In this document: positions 43,345 to 52,826 of the stretch, one piece after another
Layout of the letters: every line of letters begins with the position of its first letter
Numbering within the stretch: the stretch's first letter is position 1
Assembly (NCBI GenBank): GCA_944354535.1
Contig: CALVPY010000001.1
Coordinates: forward strand, 1 to 64,000
Length of the DNA: 64,000 bases
Direction of reading: 5' to 3'
Source: an uncultured Clostridia bacterium
GTDB taxonomy: Bacteria; Bacillota; Clostridia; Christensenellales; Borkfalkiaceae
Made by a program: the position numbers and the translations under genes
Notes under the pieces: generated by a model
The model's input: only the letters and a program-made list of their open reading frames with translations
The model's database searches: none
What the model was told of the DNA's origin: nothing

Positions 43345-44551
43345 GTTCGTCTCCTTTCAGAAGGTTTTGGAAGCGGTAAAAGAGCTGTACATATTTGACG
43401 GCGTTGAAGTGCTTGTCTCCCTTGAATTGGAAAACTTTGCCCTCAAAGTACACGTTGAGCTTGTTGCGCCCGAGCACGGTGAAGGCGCTTGTCTCGCGGA
43501 AAGAAAAGACGCGCTTTTCCTCCCCGAAACAAACTTCCAGCCGCCCGCCGAAGAGGCGCAGCACCGCATCCTCCGCGATGGGGAGTTTGTTTTTGTAGAG
43601 GATGACTTCCTTCATCGAGGCGTGTTCCTCGTACAAAAGCTCGTCCTCTCTTTGAAGAAGGTCGAGGGAGTTCACATAATTTGTCTGATAGTCGTACCAC
43701 TCGAGCGGATCGCGGAAGGGACCCCGATCGAAGGTGCGGTCGGGCAGATAGCGCCACGTCTTTTTGCATTTTTGGCAGGTGATGTGTTCGCCCTCCGCGC
43801 GGAAGGCCGAAAGCCCGCAGTCGGGGCAGACATAAAAGGCGCGGTCCATATATTCGGCGCTCTTTTTGCTTTGGAATGTGCCGCCGAGTTTGAGATCGTC
43901 GACATAGAGCTCCTTTTGGACGATCGCTGCGATCTCCTCTTCGGGGAGGGCGCGGTACTCTTCGGGCTCCATGACGCGCGAAATATACACGCGCATTTTG
44001 CCCCTTCGCACATTGTCCGCCCAGCGGGGCTGCACGCCGTAGCCGCCTTCGATGCGGATGAAGGCGACGGGCAGGCGCAGGAGCTTGACGAGCCCGCCGA
44101 TCGCGGGGTTGATGTGCTCCGTCCTGCCGCTGTAAGTGCGGTTGCCCTCGGGCGAGATGGCGATGGTGCCGCCCTCTTTGGCGACTTTGAGGCAGGTCAT
44201 CACGGCGCGCACGTCCGTTGTCTGTTTGCGGATGGGGATGGGCCGCACCGCCCACTCGAGCATACGCGAGATCAAGCCGTTCGAGAAGAGGTCTTCGCTC
44301 GCCACATAGTAGACGGGTCCCAAGTATACCATGCCCACGAAGAATTGGTCGAAGGCGGTCTGGTGGTTGCTCAAAAGCAGATAGGGCCGCTTTCCGGGGC
44401 GCTTCATGCGCTCCACTTTGGCGCCGTACCACAGCTTGCAGAGGGGAGAGAGGAGGTAGACGAGCGATTTTACAACGCGGTGCCTTGCTCTCCGCCACCT
44501 GTTTTTGCGTTTTCCGCGCTGTTTTGTCTTTTCGGTTTTTTCTTTTGCCAT
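43322..44551 (-). CDS. PlsC-type acyltransferase fused to a zinc-ribbon domain
   Basis: 409 residues from the ATG after ATCT; a longer reading runs into the upstream gene. N-terminal basic segment, then the acyltransferase domain with NHQTAFD (HX4D) and EGNRTYSG. After about residue 230 comes a zinc ribbon CPDC...CQKC and a 150-residue C-terminal domain with FYR-like beta sequence. Usual 1-acyl-glycerol-3-phosphate acyltransferases stop near 240 residues, so the C-terminal half is an unusual addition. Lies 4 bp after the HAD gene. Confidence 0.85.
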   Translation of the reverse strand: MAKEKTEKTKQRGKRKNRWRRARHRVVKSLVYLLSPLCKLWYGAKVERMKRPGKRPYLLLSNHQTAFDQFFVGMVYLGPVYYVASEDLFSNGLISRMLEWAVRPIPIRKQTTDVRAVMTCLKVAKEGGTIAISPEGNRTYSGRTEHINPAIGGLVKLLRLPVAFIRIEGGYGVQPRWADNVRRGKMRVYISRVMEPEEYRALPEEEIAAIVQKELYVDDLKLGGTFQSKKSAEYMDRAFYVCPDCGLSAFRAEGEHITCQKCKKTWRYLPDRTFDRGPFRDPLEWYDYQTNYVNSLDLLQREDELLYEEHASMKEVILYKNKLPIAEDAVLRLFGGRLEVCFGEEKRVFSFRETSAFTVLGRNKLNVYFEGKVFQFKGDKHFNAVKYVQLFYRFQNLLKGDEHGKFLGL

Positions 44552-44555
44552 AGAT

Positions 44556-45221
44556 TCAGAAGAGGATGGGGGAGGGGAGAACTTCCTGGAAGGAGTTGAG
44601 GTAGAGATCCGCCGTTTGGCGGAGCGCTTCCTCGTCGCCGCGCGAGCCCTCGTCAAAGACGGCGGCAGTGAAAAATCCGCCCGATCTTGCCGCCTTCACG
44701 GCGGGGAGGATGTCTTCGAAGACGGCGCAATTTTCGGGCGGAACGCCGAGGCGGCGGGCAGCTTCGAGGTACACGTCGGGGAACTGCTTGCCGCGCGCCA
44801 CTTCGCGCACCATGACGGCGGCGGAAAACAGCGCCTCTATGCCGTTGTGCGCAAGGGCGGGGGCAAACAGCTTCTCGTCCGAAGAGGTCGCGATGGCAAG
44901 TTTGACGCCCCGTTCGTGCAGGGAAAGAAGATACTCCTTCGCATAGGGCTTCAAGGGCATCTCGGCATACGCCGCGCGGATGAACGCGAGCCATTCGTCC
45001 ATGATCTCTTCGGGGCGTTCGGAGAGGGCATAGCGCGCCTTCGTGTAGCGGGCGGCCTCTTCGAGGTGCATGAGCTTGACGGCTTCCGTATAATCGGGCG
45101 TGAGCGGAATGCCGCGGCGGGAGAGAAAGTCGCGGTCGGCATCGTCCCACACGCCGAGCGAATCGAGCAGCGTGCCGTCGAGGTCGAACACGGCCGCCTG
45201 CATATGATGTGCGATCGCCAT
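44556..45221 (-). CDS. HAD-superfamily phosphatase / phosphoglucomutase-like
   Basis: 221 residues, RBS GAAGGAGG. Motif I FDLDGTLLDS near residue 11, helical cap, motif II ATSSDE, and motif III/IV KxFPDVYLEAA then VFEDILPAV. Subfamily I with beta-phosphoglucomutase-like cap; substrate unknown. First gene of the operon with the acyltransferase and the GltS-like carrier. Confidence 0.88.
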   Translation of the reverse strand: MAIAHHMQAAVFDLDGTLLDSLGVWDDADRDFLSRRGIPLTPDYTEAVKLMHLEEAARYTKARYALSERPEEIMDEWLAFIRAAYAEMPLKPYAKEYLLSLHERGVKLAIATSSDEKLFAPALAHNGIEALFSAAVMVREVARGKQFPDVYLEAARRLGVPPENCAVFEDILPAVKAARSGGFFTAAVFDEGSRGDEEALRQTADLYLNSFQEVLPSPILF

Positions 45222-45281
45222 ATCCGCCTCCTTCGGTGCGCTTCTTCGCCGCAGCGCCTGTATTTTACAGTTTCATCTGAA

Positions 45282-45310
45282 ATTGTAACATAAATTGGCA
45301 ACAAAGTCAA
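45282..45310 (-). promoter_or_regulatory. Promoter of the HAD-acyltransferase-carrier operon
   Basis: Minus-strand TTGACT (45310-45305), 17-bp spacer, TACAAT (45287-45282). The short palindrome CTGTA-TTT-TACAG (45258-45270) lies just downstream and could be an operator. From 45311 to 45447 I see nothing further. Confidence 0.85.
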
Positions 45311-45447
45311 CAAAGTTAAAAATGCCGCAGCCGCCGCACGGGTTTTTTGCGCACGATCTCATAGAGGGCCTGAGAGGAAGGGTTTTGGGCGTTTTGTGCG
45401 GGGGATCCCCGTTTGTGGCGAAAAAATGACGGTTGATGGAAGGCATA

Positions 45448-45571
45448 TTGCGTTTTCTATGAAGTCGGGCTATAATGCGGTCAAGCGGAGTAAACAGGGC
45501 TGTCCCCGTTTTACTCATGCTTCCCCCCTATTGAAAGCTGCGTGTCGCTCTGCGATGCGCAGCTTTCTTTT
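45448..45571 (+). ncRNA. Candidate short terminated RNA or attenuator leader
   Basis: Promoter TTGCGT (45448-45453), 17-bp spacer, TATAAT (45471-45476). The predicted transcript of about 90 nt holds hairpin 1 GAGTAAA / TTTACTC (45488-45516) and hairpin 2 GAAAGCTGCG / CGCAGCTTTC (45533-45567) followed by TTTT. It ends 250 bp before the sugar symporter gene, which has a second promoter of its own. It could be a small RNA or a premature-termination switch. Confidence 0.5.
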
Positions 45572-45662
45572 GCGTTCGGCTGCATTTCGTGCCGCGTTGT
45601 GCCGCGTTTCATTTGCGCCCGTTCCGTTTGTACCGAAAAATCGACCGTTTATGGCGAAGGGT

Positions 45663-45691
45663 TTGAAATGCTCACATCTTGCCGCTATAAT
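45663..45691 (+). promoter_or_regulatory. Promoter of the sugar symporter gene
   Basis: TTGAAA, 17-bp spacer, TATAAT, giving a leader of about 120 nt. Confidence 0.85.
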
Positions 45692-45820
45692 GAAAGCAGA
45701 TATTGTAAGGCTGTCACAGATCGGCAGCCGTGGTCGGCTCGCCTGATCGGGAAGCGGCTGCCGCGCCCGAAGCCCTGCGTACAGGGGAAGAGGCAGGGAC
45801 TATATGATAGAGAGGAAAAA

Positions 45821-47476
45821 ATGATGGAAAAAACGCAAAGCAAAAGTATTTTTGACCGTGCGCTCCTGAAGACGAGGGTGCGCTCGGCCAATGTAAAGCC
45901 CGTGGAATCGCTCTTGGGGTATCTCGTCGGGCCGTTCTGCGCCATGCTCGCAAACGGCATCTTCACGACCTATCTCATGCGCTATTTCCGCGACGTCCTG
46001 TTCGCGGAAGAACTTGCGGCGGGTTCCGCGCTTGCGGGAACGGTAGAGACGTTTTTGATGCTCTTTCCCATCCTCTCCGCCATCCTCATCGTTGTCGGCA
46101 ACCTTGTTGCGGGGCAGCTCGTGGAGCGGACGCGGACGGGCGCGGGCAAGGCGCGGCCGTGGATCCTGCTCTCCTCGGTGCTGCTCGCCGTTTCCTGCGT
46201 GCTCATCTTCATCCAGCCGTTTGAAAATGCAACGGCGAAGATGGTCTGGCTCGTCATCGCGTACAACCTCTATTACGCGGTCGCCTTCCCGCTGTATAAT
46301 ACGGCAAACAGCACCTTAACGCCGCTCTCGACGCGCAACCCCAATCAAAGGAGCGTGCTCGCATCCTTCGTCAACATGTCGCTTCTCGGCGCGGTGGGCG
46401 CAGGTTCGATGGTCTTCCCCTTCCTTTTGGGCATCCTCGTCAAACCCGAAATGAGCCTCGGGACGCAGAAGACGTTCTGGATGATCCTTTTCATCATCGT
46501 GGCGGTCATCACCTTCCTCGGAACGGTGCTCCAATACTACTTCACGCGCGAACGCGTGACGGAAGAGGGGATGCACGCCGCTTCGGAGAAGAAGAGCGCG
46601 GTGAGCGCGGGCAAACAGGCAAAGGCTGCCGTTTCGGACGGCTTCTTCTGGGCGATCATCATCTTCTACTTCTTGTATCAGTTCAGCGGCGGCATCAAGA
46701 ACACTTCGCTCAACTTCTATGCGGAGCTCCTCGAAACGGAAGCCCTCACGAAGGACTCCATCACGGGGGTACTCGGCATCGTGGGCGCGGTGCCCATGGC
46801 GGTCTCCATCGTCTTTATCGCGCCGCTTTGCAATAAGTTCGGCAAACGCCTCATCACTGTCATCGGCATGATCATCGGCGTCGTGGGCGGGGTGCTCGCG
46901 GGCATCTTCTACGATAACATGGTCGTCGCCGCGGTCGGCATCGCCTTAAAGTGTCTCGGCTCTGCGCCCGCAGGGTATATGATCCTCGCCATGATCGCCG
47001 ATTCTCTCGATCACATCGAAGCCAAGTGCGGGTTCCGCTGCGACGGCTTCGTGATGTCCATTTATAGCTCTATCATGATCGCTTCGACGAACGTCGCGCA
47101 GGGCGTCACGAGCGCGCTCGTGGGCAGTTCCTCAACGGGCGCGGTCATCGCCTACATCTGGGTGGAGACGGTGTGCTACGGTCTCGGCGCCATCGTCCTT
47201 CTCTTCTTCGGCGTGGAGAAGTTCCTGAAGAAGGACAGGGAGAGCATCCTTGCCCGCCAGAAGGCGGAAGCGGAAGCCGCAGGCATCGAATGGGTGACGC
47301 CCGAGGAGAGGCTCAAGCGCGAAGAGGAAGAGGCGGAGCGCGAAGCGGAGAAGGCGCGCATCGAAGAGCTCAAAGCCCGCTGCGAAAAGAAGGGGCTCGA
47401 CTTCGAACAAGAGGAGCGCGCATATCAGGAAAAACTGAGAAGGAAGCGTGAAAAAGCATCCAAGAAGAGATCGTAA
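45821..47476 (+). CDS. GPH-family sugar:cation symporter with charged C-terminal tail
   Basis: 551 residues; two adjacent ATGs (45821, 45824) follow GAGAGG. Twelve predicted membrane helices; LVERTRTGAGKARPWIL after helix 2-3 is the GPH (MelB/XynB-like) loop, and NQRSVLAS follows. The last 80 residues form a highly charged coiled coil (EERLKREEEEAEREAEKARIEELK and onward) that is not typical of the family. Substrate probably a glycoside; the GH43 gene downstream makes an arabino- or xylo-saccharide possible. Confidence 0.88.
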   Translation: MMEKTQSKSIFDRALLKTRVRSANVKPVESLLGYLVGPFCAMLANGIFTTYLMRYFRDVLFAEELAAGSALAGTVETFLMLFPILSAILIVVGNLVAGQLVERTRTGAGKARPWILLSSVLLAVSCVLIFIQPFENATAKMVWLVIAYNLYYAVAFPLYNTANSTLTPLSTRNPNQRSVLASFVNMSLLGAVGAGSMVFPFLLGILVKPEMSLGTQKTFWMILFIIVAVITFLGTVLQYYFTRERVTEEGMHAASEKKSAVSAGKQAKAAVSDGFFWAIIIFYFLYQFSGGIKNTSLNFYAELLETEALTKDSITGVLGIVGAVPMAVSIVFIAPLCNKFGKRLITVIGMIIGVVGGVLAGIFYDNMVVAAVGIALKCLGSAPAGYMILAMIADSLDHIEAKCGFRCDGFVMSIYSSIMIASTNVAQGVTSALVGSSSTGAVIAYIWVETVCYGLGAIVLLFFGVEKFLKKDRESILARQKAEAEAAGIEWVTPEERLKREEEEAEREAEKARIEELKARCEKKGLDFEQEERAYQEKLRRKREKASKKRS

Positions 47477-47500
47477 ATTGAGAGCATAGGGGGATATGCG

Positions 47501-48538
47501 ATGAAACAAAAGATATTGACTTGTACCGTGCCGTGCTATAATTCTTCGGCCTATATGCGCAAGTGCATCGAAAGCCTCCTCGCCGGCGGGGAGGACATGG
47601 AGATCATCGTCGTCAACGACGGCTCCGCCGACGATACGCTTGCGATCGCGCGGGAGTACGAGGCGGCCTATCCTTCCATCGTGCGCGTCGTAGACAAGCA
47701 GAACGGCGGGCACGGGTCGGGGGTCAACGCGGGCCTTGCGCGCGCGGCGGGGCTCTACTTCAAGGTGGTGGACTCGGACGACTGGCTGGACGAAGATTCC
47801 CTTCGCATCTTTCTGAGCACGCTGAAGGCGCACCTCGACGGCGGCCGTGCGGCAGATCTCTATATCACCGATTTCGTCTACGACAAGGTGTGCGAAGGAA
47901 AGAGCTTCCGCCGCAGTTTCCGCCGCAATTTTCCCCGCACGGAACTGTTCGGCTGGGATGACGTCGGCACCTTCCGGTTTTCCTCTCTGCTCATGATGCA
48001 TTCGCTCGTCTATCGGACGGAAGTCTTGAGAAAGTGCCGCCTTGTCCTCCCCGAACATACCTTTTACGTCGACAACATCTATCTTTATAAGCCGCTTCCC
48101 TATACGGAAAAGCTCTGCTATCTCGAACTTCCGCTCTATCACTATCTGATCGGAAGAGAGGATCAGTCGGTGAGCCATTCCAACATCACGAAGCGCTATC
48201 TGCAGCAGATCCGCGTCATGAAGGAGTTGGTGAGCGCCTACTCTTATGAAGAAATCATGGCTATGCCCAAGGGACTGCGAAAATACATGAAACACGTCCT
48301 CGGCGTCATCATGGTGCTCACCGTCATGTTCACGACGGCGGGAAAGGATAACATCCCCGCCCGCGTCGACGCAATGGACGGGCTCTGGGAGTTCATCCGC
48401 GCGCGCGACAAAAAGCTCTTCCGCTTCCTGAGCAGAAGGACATACCCCGCACTTGTTTACTTCCTCCCCTTCCGTCTGCAGGGCCTGACGACGGAACTCG
48501 GCTACCGCTTCTTCCGCGAGCGCATCAAGTGCAGCTGA
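47501..48538 (+). CDS. Family 2 glycosyltransferase
   Basis: 345 residues, RBS AGGGGGAT. GT-A fold: TCTVPCYNSSAYM at the N-terminus, VVNDGSADDT, KVVDSDDWLDEDSL with the DxD-like metal site near residue 88. It lacks membrane helices. Placed directly before UDP-galactopyranose mutase, so a role in surface polysaccharide assembly is likely. Confidence 0.9.
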   Translation: MKQKILTCTVPCYNSSAYMRKCIESLLAGGEDMEIIVVNDGSADDTLAIAREYEAAYPSIVRVVDKQNGGHGSGVNAGLARAAGLYFKVVDSDDWLDEDSLRIFLSTLKAHLDGGRAADLYITDFVYDKVCEGKSFRRSFRRNFPRTELFGWDDVGTFRFSSLLMMHSLVYRTEVLRKCRLVLPEHTFYVDNIYLYKPLPYTEKLCYLELPLYHYLIGREDQSVSHSNITKRYLQQIRVMKELVSAYSYEEIMAMPKGLRKYMKHVLGVIMVLTVMFTTAGKDNIPARVDAMDGLWEFIRARDKKLFRFLSRRTYPALVYFLPFRLQGLTTELGYRFFRERIKCS

Positions 48539-48573
48539 TCATCATTCGACCACAGTTCAATTCTTTTCCTCCC

Positions 48574-48614
48574 GCCGCATACGCCGCTTAGGCGTATGCG
48601 GCAAGAATTTTTAG
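48574..48614 (+). terminator. Terminator after the glycosyltransferase gene
   Basis: GCCGCATACGCC-GCTTA-GGCGTATGCGGC, followed by AAGAATTTTT. Confidence 0.75.
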
Positions 48615-48709
48615 AAGGGGGCTTGCATTTCGCATCGGGAATTGGTAAAATAAGAGAGGGGCTCGGGTCGAAGCGGCCCGTTTCCGAGAACGCACAAAAG
48701 GAGCAAACT

Positions 48710-49846
48710 ATGGCGCAATACGACTATCTCATCGTGGGGGCGGGGCTGTTCGGCTGCGTATTCGCCCGCGAAGCAAGCGATGCGGGAAAGAGATGCCTTG
48801 TCATCGAACGAAGGCCGCACATCGGCGGCAACGCCTACACCGAGCGTCTCGAGGGCATCGACATCCACCGCTACGGCGCGCACATCTTCCATACGAGCGA
48901 CGAGCGCGTGTGGAAGTATGTCAGCGGCTTTGTCCGCTTCAACAACTTCGTCAATTCGCCCATCGCGCGCTATCGGGACGAGCTTTACAACCTGCCCTTC
49001 AACATGAACACCTTCTCCAAGCTGTGGGGGGTCGTTACGCCCAAAGAGGCGCAGGCTGAGATCGCCCGCCAGATCGAAGAGCTCCATATCGATGAGCCAA
49101 AGAACCTCGAAGAACAGGGGCTCAAGCTTGCGGGGCGCGACGTCTTCGAAAAGCTCATCCGCGGCTACACCGAAAAGCAGTGGGGGAAGCCCTGCTCCGA
49201 GCTCCCCGCCTTCATCATCCGCCGCGTGCCGCTCCGCTTCACTTACGATAACAACTACTTCAACGACCGCTATCAGGGCATCCCCGAAGAGGGCTATACC
49301 CGCCTTGCGGAAAAGCTGTTGGAGGGCGTCGAAGTGCGCCTTTGCACCGATCATGCAGCCTTCCGCCGCGAACATCCCGCGATCGCCGAAAAGATCGTCT
49401 ATACAGGCGCCATCGACGAATATTTCGAATGCTGTTTCGGGCCTCTCCAATACCGCTCGCTGCGCTTCGAGACGGAGCGGCTCGAAGAGGAGAACTTCCA
49501 GGGCAACGCCGTTGTCAACTATACCGCCCGCGAGGTCCCCTATACGCGCGTCATCGAACACAAGCATTTCACGCACGCCGAGAGCCCCGTCACCTATGTG
49601 ACGCGGGAATACCCCGATCCGTGGTCACCGGGCAAGGAGCGCTATTACCCTGTCAACGACGCGGAGAACGAGGCGCTCTATCAGAAGTACAGGCAAAAAG
49701 CGGAAGGGGAGGGGAACGTCCTCTTCTGCGGCCGCCTCGGGAGCTACCGCTATCTCGATATGGATAAGACGGTCAAAGCCGCGCTTGAACTTGCCGACGC
49801 GGAGCTCGGCCCCCGGCCGCGCGCACCCCTCGTGACGGAACGTTGA
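48710..49846 (+). CDS. glf: UDP-galactopyranose mutase
   Basis: 378 residues, RBS AAAAGGAG. FAD-binding VGAGLFGCVFA, then RRPHIGGNAYTE and GAHIFHT, and late PVTYVTREYP and GRLGSYRYLDMD, all typical of Glf. Interconverts UDP-galactopyranose and UDP-galactofuranose for galactofuranose-containing surface glycans. Confidence 0.96.
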   Translation: MAQYDYLIVGAGLFGCVFAREASDAGKRCLVIERRPHIGGNAYTERLEGIDIHRYGAHIFHTSDERVWKYVSGFVRFNNFVNSPIARYRDELYNLPFNMNTFSKLWGVVTPKEAQAEIARQIEELHIDEPKNLEEQGLKLAGRDVFEKLIRGYTEKQWGKPCSELPAFIIRRVPLRFTYDNNYFNDRYQGIPEEGYTRLAEKLLEGVEVRLCTDHAAFRREHPAIAEKIVYTGAIDEYFECCFGPLQYRSLRFETERLEEENFQGNAVVNYTAREVPYTRVIEHKHFTHAESPVTYVTREYPDPWSPGKERYYPVNDAENEALYQKYRQKAEGEGNVLFCGRLGSYRYLDMDKTVKAALELADAELGPRPRAPLVTER

Positions 49847-49874
49847 AATAATCTGACGGGATGTTCGTCCGGGG

Positions 49875-49903
49875 TTGCCTGCCCGCGCATCAGAGGATAT
49901 AAT
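49875..49903 (+). promoter_or_regulatory. Promoter of the GH43 gene
   Basis: TTGCCT, 17-bp spacer, TATAAT, 45 bp before the ATG. Confidence 0.75.
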
Positions 49904-49947
49904 GAACGAAAACGGGGCTCGGCCCGCAACCGAGAATACAGGGGAAA

Positions 49948-51378
49948 ATGATGAAGGGACAGGCTTTTAATCCGTATCTTCCGAGCTGGGAGTATATCCC
50001 GGACGGCGAACCGCACGTCTTTGACGGCAGAGTGTATGTCTATGGATCGCACGACCGCTTCAACGGCAGCGGGTTCTGCGTGAACGACTATGTCACATGG
50101 TCGGCGCCCGCAGACGATCTGAGCGACTGGCGCTATGAGGGCGTCATCTACAAAAAGTCGGACGACCCCAACTATCGCGACAGGGGCAGTATGTATGCGC
50201 CCGACGTCTGCCTGGCGCCCGACGGGAAATATTACTTGTATTACGCCTTCGCGCCCGGGGTGACGCGCAAGAGCTGGGCGATCCGCTGCGCGGTGTCCGA
50301 CAGCCCCAAGGGGCCCTTCAAGTATCACGGGGAGGTCGATCTCTTCCCCTGGTCGAAGGAGTATCTTCCCTTCGATCCCGCCGTCTATGCGGAGGGCGGA
50401 AGGGTGTGGCTCTACTATGGCTCCGCCATGTTCTTCCCCGTTCTGGGCGTTTCCAAGAGCAAGGTGAAGGGCGGCGCGGTCGTTGAGCTCGACCCGCGCG
50501 ATATGCTCACCGTCCTTGCCCCGCCCAAGCAGACGGTGCCCGTCACGGGCGGCGGCGTAGGGGAGCACGGCTTCTTTGAGGCCTCTTCCATGCGCAAGAT
50601 CGGGGAGAAATATTATTTCGTCTATTCGTCGGTGCTCGGGCACGAGCTGTGCTATGCGCTCGGCGACGCGCCCGACGGGCCTTTCCGATTCGGCGGCACC
50701 GTCGTCTCCAACGGCGACGTGGGACTGCATGAAAGACACACGGGGCCGAAGAACGCGAGCAACTACACGGGCAACACGCACGGCGGTATGCTGACGATCG
50801 GAGACGATCACTACATCTTCTATCACCGCCACACCAACCGCAGCTGCTTCTCGCGGCAGGCGTGCGCCGAAAAGATCGAGATCGCGGCGGACGGCTCCAT
50901 CAAACAGGCCGAAGTCACGAGCTGCGGGCTCAACGGCGGGCCGCTGAAGGGGCAGGGCGAATACGAAGCGCGCATCGCCTGCAACCTCACGTCGCGCAAA
51001 GGGGGCCGATTCCACAAAAAGCCGTTCGGCAAGGACGCAAAGGGCTGCCATCCCTACTTCACGCAGAGCGGCGGCGACCGCGAGGGGCGGGGCGATCAGT
51101 ACATCGCCAACTTCACGGACGGCGCCACGGCGGGCTTCAAGTACTTCGCGATCGGATCTTTGAAGCGCATCGGCGTGACGCTTTCGGGGAACGCCTCGGG
51201 CGAGATGATCGTGACGGAGAAGGACGGCGCAGCCGCGGCGAAGATCCCCGTTTCGCCGACCGCCGGGAAGAAGACCTTCTACGGGAACTATACGGGGAAG
51301 GGCGGCGTGCAGCCTCTCTTCTTTACCTTCCGCGGGAAGGGAACGATCGAACAATTTACCAAGATCATACTCGAATAA
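49948..51378 (+). CDS. Glycoside hydrolase family 43 enzyme
   Basis: 476 residues, no signal peptide, so cytoplasmic. Five-bladed propeller domain with the catalytic base Asp in IPDGEPHVFDGRVYVYGSHD, YAPDVCLAPDGKYYLYY, and a general acid Glu in EHGFFEASSMRK. The C-terminal 110 residues (from about 365) look like a CBM6-type domain. Family activities are alpha-L-arabinofuranosidase and beta-xylosidase. It probably acts on oligosaccharides brought in by a nearby carrier. Confidence 0.9.
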   Translation: MMKGQAFNPYLPSWEYIPDGEPHVFDGRVYVYGSHDRFNGSGFCVNDYVTWSAPADDLSDWRYEGVIYKKSDDPNYRDRGSMYAPDVCLAPDGKYYLYYAFAPGVTRKSWAIRCAVSDSPKGPFKYHGEVDLFPWSKEYLPFDPAVYAEGGRVWLYYGSAMFFPVLGVSKSKVKGGAVVELDPRDMLTVLAPPKQTVPVTGGGVGEHGFFEASSMRKIGEKYYFVYSSVLGHELCYALGDAPDGPFRFGGTVVSNGDVGLHERHTGPKNASNYTGNTHGGMLTIGDDHYIFYHRHTNRSCFSRQACAEKIEIAADGSIKQAEVTSCGLNGGPLKGQGEYEARIACNLTSRKGGRFHKKPFGKDAKGCHPYFTQSGGDREGRGDQYIANFTDGATAGFKYFAIGSLKRIGVTLSGNASGEMIVTEKDGAAAAKIPVSPTAGKKTFYGNYTGKGGVQPLFFTFRGKGTIEQFTKIILE

Positions 51379-51536
51379 CGGAAAATGCCCGATGCAAATG
51401 CCGGGGCGGCCGGAGCAAGATCCGTCGCCTTTGGCATTTTGCTTCTTTTCGTTCGAAAAAAAGACATTTTGTTATAATTGCTTTCTCATTTTGCCGTTCA
51501 TATGGTAAACTGTCGGCAATAGAGGGGCACAACAGG

Positions 51537-51935
51537 ATGGAATTTTTTAAGATCGTCTACAACTACACGTTTGTCATTCAGCTCTTATCGCTCGATCTTT
51601 CGCTGGTCATTGCGTTTTATCCGCTCGAAAAGACGGTCAAGTCCTATCTGTTCGCCCTTCTGCATCTTGCGGGGCTGTTTGCGTTCAGCACCCTCCTCAA
51701 CTGGGGGTTGTTCGAACTGACGATGGTCATGGACGGGTTCTCGGGCATCAACTTCCTGCTCGCGTGGCTTGTCATCATCGCTCTCTATACCGCGCTCAAC
51801 CGCAAAAATCTGGTGGGATGTGCCATCATGGGCGCGACGCTGTACGTCATCGTCATCGCCATCGGCGATTTCGGGCGCGACTTTACGCGGGCGCGGGGGA
51901 TAACGCTGCGGCCGCGGTCGGGACGGGCGTCGTAG
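51537..51935 (+). pseudogene. 5' part of a multi-helix membrane protein, truncated by fusion
   Basis: About 118 native residues with four hydrophobic helices (MEFFKIVYNYTFVIQLLSL and onward). The layout is like the sensor domain of GHKL-type histidine kinases, but no catalytic part remains. At about 51890 the sequence switches to xylulokinase DNA read out of frame (last 14 codons) and stops. TATAAT lies at 51473-51478 with no clear -35. Confidence 0.7.
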
Positions 51936-52651
51936 GCGAAGGGGGCTGCAACATCTCCCTCGGCACGAGCGGCACGTTGTTCGTTTCTTCCAAGACGTAT
52001 TGCGAAGACAAGGTGAATGCCCTGCACTCCTTCTGCCATGCGGACGGGGGCTGGCACCTCATGGGGTGTATCTTATCCGCGGCAAGCTGCAACAGCTGGT
52101 GGGTGAACGGGATCCTGCAGACGGACGATTATAAGACGGAAGAAGCGGGGCTGGAAGAGAAGATGGGGAAGAACGCCGTGTTTTTCCTGCCTTATCTCAT
52201 GGGCGAGCGCAGCCCGCACAACGACGTGACGGCGCGCGGGGCGTTCATCGGGATGCGCCCGGATACGACGCGCGGGGAGATGACGCTCGCGATGCTCGAA
52301 GGGGTGGCGTTCGCGCTTCGGGACTGTTTAGAGGCGGCAAAGAAGAACGGCGTCCAAATTCCGCGCACCAAGCTGTGCGGCGGCGGCGCAAGGAGCCCGC
52401 TGTGGCGGAAGATCATTGCGAACGTGATGGATATGCCCGTGGAGCTGCCGCAGACGGAGCAGGGACCCTCGTACGGCGCGGCGATGCTCGCGATGGTGGG
52501 CTGCGGGGAATACAAGACCGTTGCCGAGGCGGCATCTGCGATCGTGCGCGTCAAGGAGACGGTGCTGCCCGATCCTGAAACCTCTGCGGCTTACGAACAA
52601 AAGTACCGCCATTTCACCAAACTCTACCCCGCCCTCAAAGGCCTGTTCTGA
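51890..52651 (+). pseudogene. xylB: C-terminal half of xylulokinase, 5' part missing
   Basis: 254 codons in frame, starting abruptly at GAGDNAAAAVGTG, the phosphate/ATP loop that lies near residue 250 of complete FGGY xylulokinases (about 500 residues). Downstream sequence is intact: NISLGTSGT, LPYLMGERSPHND, EGVAFALRD, KLCGGGARSPLW. There is no start codon or ribosome binding site at the break, and the substrate-binding N-terminal domain is absent, so it should be inactive. Confidence 0.85.
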
Positions 52652-52710
52652 GATCGCCGGGAAGGGCGAAGTGCTCCTGCATTTCCCTGTGCGATGCGCA
52701 TAAAACAACA

Positions 52711-52748
52711 AACGGACGCCCGTTTCCGATCGGCGTCCGTTCTTTTTT
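52711..52748 (+). terminator. Terminator 1 between convergent genes
   Basis: AACGGACGCC / GGCGTCCGTT stem followed by CTTTTTTG. Confidence 0.85.
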
Positions 52749-52758
52749 GTTTTCAGAC

Positions 52759-52800
52759 AACGCCCCTGCGGCGGCGATCGCCGCCGCAGGGGCGTTTTTT
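52759..52800. terminator. Terminator 2 between convergent genes
   Basis: 17-bp perfect stem AACGCCCCTGCGGCGGC with GATC loop, followed by TTTT on plus. Serves as backup for the plus strand and probably ends the regulator gene on minus. Confidence 0.8.
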
Positions 52801-52826
52801 GGACTTGCGGAGCGTTCTTCTCTATA

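Noticed and set aside
51764..52651. A complete 295-codon xylulokinase-like gene
   Set aside because: The first 42 codons are antiphase translation of the membrane-protein gene; homology begins only at 51890.
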